From Bryobacterales bacterium (GTDB lineage: Bacteria > Acidobacteriota > Terriglobia > Bryobacterales > Bryobacteraceae), in assembly GCA_003132905.1 (NCBI GenBank), contig PKZC01000389.1:15921-25022 (forward strand): DNA of 9,102 bases. Direction: 5' to 3'. The position numbers and the translations under genes were made by a program. The notes under the pieces are model-generated. The model had not been told where the DNA came from. It ran no database searches and saw only the letters and a program-made list of their open reading frames with translations. Position 1 is the stretch's first letter, and each line of letters opens with the position of its first letter. Below are positions 7,236 to 9,102 of this stretch, piece after piece.

Positions 7236-7622
7236 GAGTCTCCAGTTTTCCGGGTTACCTTGCAGAGGCCGAACGCCCGGCTTATTTCGCTACCCCTTCT
7301 ATCGGCATTCCCAGTGACTTCATAAAGGTGGATGGCGTAAAAACTTGTGGCACGTTTGCTCTATTGGCCTCGCCACACGATAGGCATCAGTCGCATTGGG
7401 AGGCAAATTGTCGCAGTATTTGTCTCGGATGGGGCAGTTTGCCACCGTAATCTGGCATCATTTGGGTTCCCGGCGGCACCGAGCGGTCTTCCGTGCCCTT
7501 CGAACAAACATCAGACGCCCATGTCCAAAAAGAGACCGCTTCGTATGAATCGGCGTGGGAGATTAGGCGCGCCACGGCGTTGTGCATGCTTTGAGAACAC
7601 CATACACTCGAATAGATCGTCT
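7236..7622. promoter_or_regulatory. Upstream region of the five-gene operon
   Basis: This 387-bp gap lies between the operon's first gene and a broken copy of that gene. Frames on both strands here look like chance. A possible minus-strand sigma70-like promoter is TTGCCT (plus-strand 7401-7406), an 18-nt spacer, then TATCGT (7377-7382), each 4 of 6 to consensus. It would leave a 5' leader of about 135 nt. No operator palindrome stands out. The assignment as the operon's control region rests mainly on position. Confidence 0.3.
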
Positions 7623-7772
7623 CTAGTCGGCGCGCGGCAAGTTGTGACAGTTTTCGGTGGAAGCTGTAAGATCGATCGCCCCTTCGACGTTAGAGGCGCG
7701 CTGTTGCCAGTTGGCGACAGATGAACTTTGACTTGTCACCGCAGTGCTAGAACCACCGACACGCATTCCCAT
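7623..7772 (-). pseudogene. Truncated duplicate of the small Ser/Gln-rich protein gene
   Basis: The first 25 codons (7772 down to 7698) copy the start of the 116-aa gene (7235 down to 7161), with 5 mismatches in 75 bases. Three are synonymous and two change residues: Ala12 to Val and Ser21 to Asn. Similarity begins exactly at the ATG and stops after the Arg codon of SWQQR/NWQQR. The frame then runs 24 residues (ASNVEGAIDL onward, ending NLPRAD) unlike the parent, to a stop at 7623. Upstream flanks do not match, and no good Shine-Dalgarno precedes this ATG (only GAAG). It is most likely a broken paralogue, although a short 49-aa peptide could still be made. An in-frame upstream GTG or ATG near 7808 is not needed to explain the similarity. 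Confidence 0.75.
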
Positions 7773-7937
7773 CGTAGTCTTCGTGTAAGAATTTGTGGGT
7801 GTTAGCATTTGACCGAGCAGCTTCTTGTCCTGCTTACCTATTTACACCGCTACGCACCGCGTTATGACCCTTCCGGAGTCAGCGCCCTGTTTCGCGCTTG
7901 GGGCCAAGCTGCAGAAATAGTGCGGATGAAGATGCCA

Positions 7938-8387
7938 TCAATGCTTTTCAGGGCCCGCTTGGGGACCCAGTGACTTCTCCGCGCCACTGATTAGAGCCTG
8001 CTTTTCGGTGTCGGTGAGTCTGGCAGCGGGGTGCATCGGCAGATAGAACCAAAGGGGCATCTCGCCTTCCTTCACCTGCTCCGCCACATCCTTGGCGTGT
8101 TTTTGGGGGCGGTCCCACTCGGTAAAATTCAGATGGCTGCGGCCTTCGTTGATGTCTCTCTGCAACAGCCACGATACCGGTGCCACGTTGGAATACCAAG
8201 GCCATACGGTTTCATTGCTGTGACAGTCGAAGCAAGCCCGGTGAATCAATTCCCGCGTCTGCGGGGAATTCCACACGGGCTCCTTGGTATTCGCCGGATT
8301 CGTATGGCTGTGGCCGAACGGAACGAATTGTACCAACACAATTGCCAGCAGCGCCCATTTGAAGATCTTCATCGAGGTAATAAGCAC
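7938..8387 (-). CDS. Haem-binding domain protein (c-type CxxCH), membrane-anchored
   Basis: This is a 149-aa protein of the haem-binding-domain family (Haem_bd), found at the cell envelope. A Lys-led hydrophobic segment near residues 7-24 (KIFKWALLAIVLVQFVPF) would be a signal anchor or signal peptide. The haem attachment motif CFDCH (52-56) follows. Family sequence continues with SNETVWPWYSNVAPVSW, GRSHLNFTEW (82-91), GEMPLWFYLPMHPAARLT (108-125) and a C-terminal TEKQALI helix; Met110 or Met118 could be an axial ligand. The frame opens at GTG 8387, but the inner ATG at 8372 (MKIFKW) gives a more typical N terminus. Neither has a strong ribosome binding site. It lies 61 nt after the YceI gene on the same strand and may be co-transcribed. 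Electron transfer or haem sensing is possible; the partner is not visible. Confidence 0.88.
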   Translation of the reverse strand: MLITSMKIFKWALLAIVLVQFVPFGHSHTNPANTKEPVWNSPQTRELIHRACFDCHSNETVWPWYSNVAPVSWLLQRDINEGRSHLNFTEWDRPQKHAKDVAEQVKEGEMPLWFYLPMHPAARLTDTEKQALISGAEKSLGPQAGPEKH

Positions 8388-8448
8388 AACCTTTGCGGGA
8401 TTCGCACACCGCCCCAGTCACCGCGCACGCTGTTGGCGTTCGTTATCT

Positions 8449-9027
8449 TTAAGGCGCAGGTGATAGGTGGCCAATAAGCGTGACATCGATTTCCACGTCC
8501 TTGCCAACCCGAAGAATGAACGTACTTGGGTCCTTCAGGCCCCATTTGACGTACGGAACTGTGAAGTGAACCTTCGCGGTGCAGTTTGCTCCATCAATGT
8601 GAATCTGCGCAGGGGCTGTGATGTCGTGCGGCGTCCCGTGAAGCGTGAAAGTGCCTGTGACCTGTATCGTTGAATCACCGCTCGGGGCGATCGCGCCTTG
8701 ATAGCTGCGGGGTACGAATGAAATGTCGGCAAAGTGGGGAACGTCCAAGATGTCTTTGCTCATTTTCTTATCGCGGGTTTCGTTCCCACTGTTGCCGCTG
8801 CCGGCCGCAACAACAACTGATCCCGAGATCTTCGAAGCACCCGGATCGAAATCCACGGCTCCAGTCTGAACGTGGAAGACTCCATGCACCGAATGGAGAA
8901 CGTCTCCGAGGTTGAACGCAACTTCGCTCGATTGTGGATCGATGTTGAAACTCCTCTGTTGAGCGAGGGCGTGGGACGCGAGCAAGAGCGGCAAGGCCGG
9001 CAAGATCAAGTAAATGTGGTTTTTCAT
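8449..9027 (-). CDS. YceI family periplasmic protein
   Basis: This is a 192-aa exported lipocalin-like protein of the YceI family, whose members bind polyisoprenoid lipids in a beta-barrel. The signal peptide is clear: MKNHIYL, a hydrophobic core to about residue 20, and a likely cleavage after SHALA. Domain landmarks are VHGVFHVQTGAVDFDP (47-62), RDKKMSKDILDVPHFADISF (85-104) and VTGTFTLHGTPHDITAPAQI (123-142). ATG 9027 is chosen over the upstream in-frame start at 9087 because it gives the signal peptide and has GGAG 8 nt upstream. The gene is complete. A haem-binding-domain gene follows 61 nt downstream. Some YceI genes sit with cytochrome b561-like or other redox genes, so a shared envelope role is plausible but not demonstrated. 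Confidence 0.92.
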   Translation of the reverse strand: MKNHIYLILPALPLLLASHALAQQRSFNIDPQSSEVAFNLGDVLHSVHGVFHVQTGAVDFDPGASKISGSVVVAAGSGNSGNETRDKKMSKDILDVPHFADISFVPRSYQGAIAPSGDSTIQVTGTFTLHGTPHDITAPAQIHIDGANCTAKVHFTVPYVKWGLKDPSTFILRVGKDVEIDVTLIGHLSPAP

Positions 9028-9102
9028 TGAGTTTCTCCAGAAGTGTTGTGGGTCGGTTCGGATTGTGCGCTCCGTTGCGCGAGCCAAAGGCTCAGAGAGG
9101 CT

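Noticed and set aside
7348..7364. TGGCAC followed by TTTGC, resembling a sigma54 promoter
   Set aside because: The spacing between the GG and GC elements is wrong, and it points away from the operon.
7347..7724. 125-codon plus-strand frame upstream of the operon
   Set aside because: It runs antisense across the duplicated small-protein fragment, has composition typical of a chance frame (many Arg, Cys and Pro), and no family motif.
9081..9093. Palindrome GAGCC-AAA-GGCTC upstream of YceI
   Set aside because: Only five base pairs with no T tract, at the window edge. Neither a terminator nor an operator can be supported.

Overview
The window reads as bacterial chromosome of moderately high GC, probably from an Acidobacteriota-like soil organism. 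That assignment is an inference. It rests on the look of the integrase, on the DUF3363 relaxase remnant, and on the haem-binding-domain/YceI pair at the right end. No rRNA or other firm taxonomic marker is present.

Left end (1-1735): the 3' end of a tRNA, most likely initiator tRNA-fMet, lies 47 bp from a tyrosine recombinase whose 3' end faces it. This is the usual layout of an element integrated at a tRNA. The recombinase has lost its N-terminal half. It abuts, head to head at about 755-772, a MOB relaxase (DUF3363 type) that has also lost its N-terminal half. One internal deletion running from inside int to inside the relaxase explains both, so this looks like the decayed end of an integrative/mobilizable element. 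A possible hairpin terminator follows the relaxase, and then about 480 bp without a convincing gene.

Centre (2266-7235, all minus strand): a compact five-gene operon, in transcription order. (1) A 116-aa Ser/Gln-rich small protein with two TPR-like 34-residue units. (2) A 558-aa protein that appears to be a double WD40 beta-propeller. (3) A 200-aa NAD(P)H-dependent FMN reductase. (4) A 339-aa SUMF1/EgtB/PvdO-family protein that lacks the two catalytic cysteines of true formylglycine-generating enzymes. (5) A 433-aa ATP-grasp ligase. Junctions are +23, -4, -4 and +2 nt, so the last four genes are probably translationally coupled. A small peptide-like protein, a propeller scaffold, a flavin reductase, a SUMF1-fold enzyme and a carboxylate-amine ligase together suggest an undescribed peptide- or small-molecule-modifying pathway. 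This is the most interesting part of the window. A 75-bp copy of the first 25 codons of the small protein lies 537 bp upstream and is joined to unrelated sequence.

Right end (7938-9027, minus strand): a YceI-family periplasmic protein followed by a membrane-anchored haem-binding-domain protein with a CxxCH motif. They look like ordinary chromosomal envelope or redox genes with no evident link to the operon.
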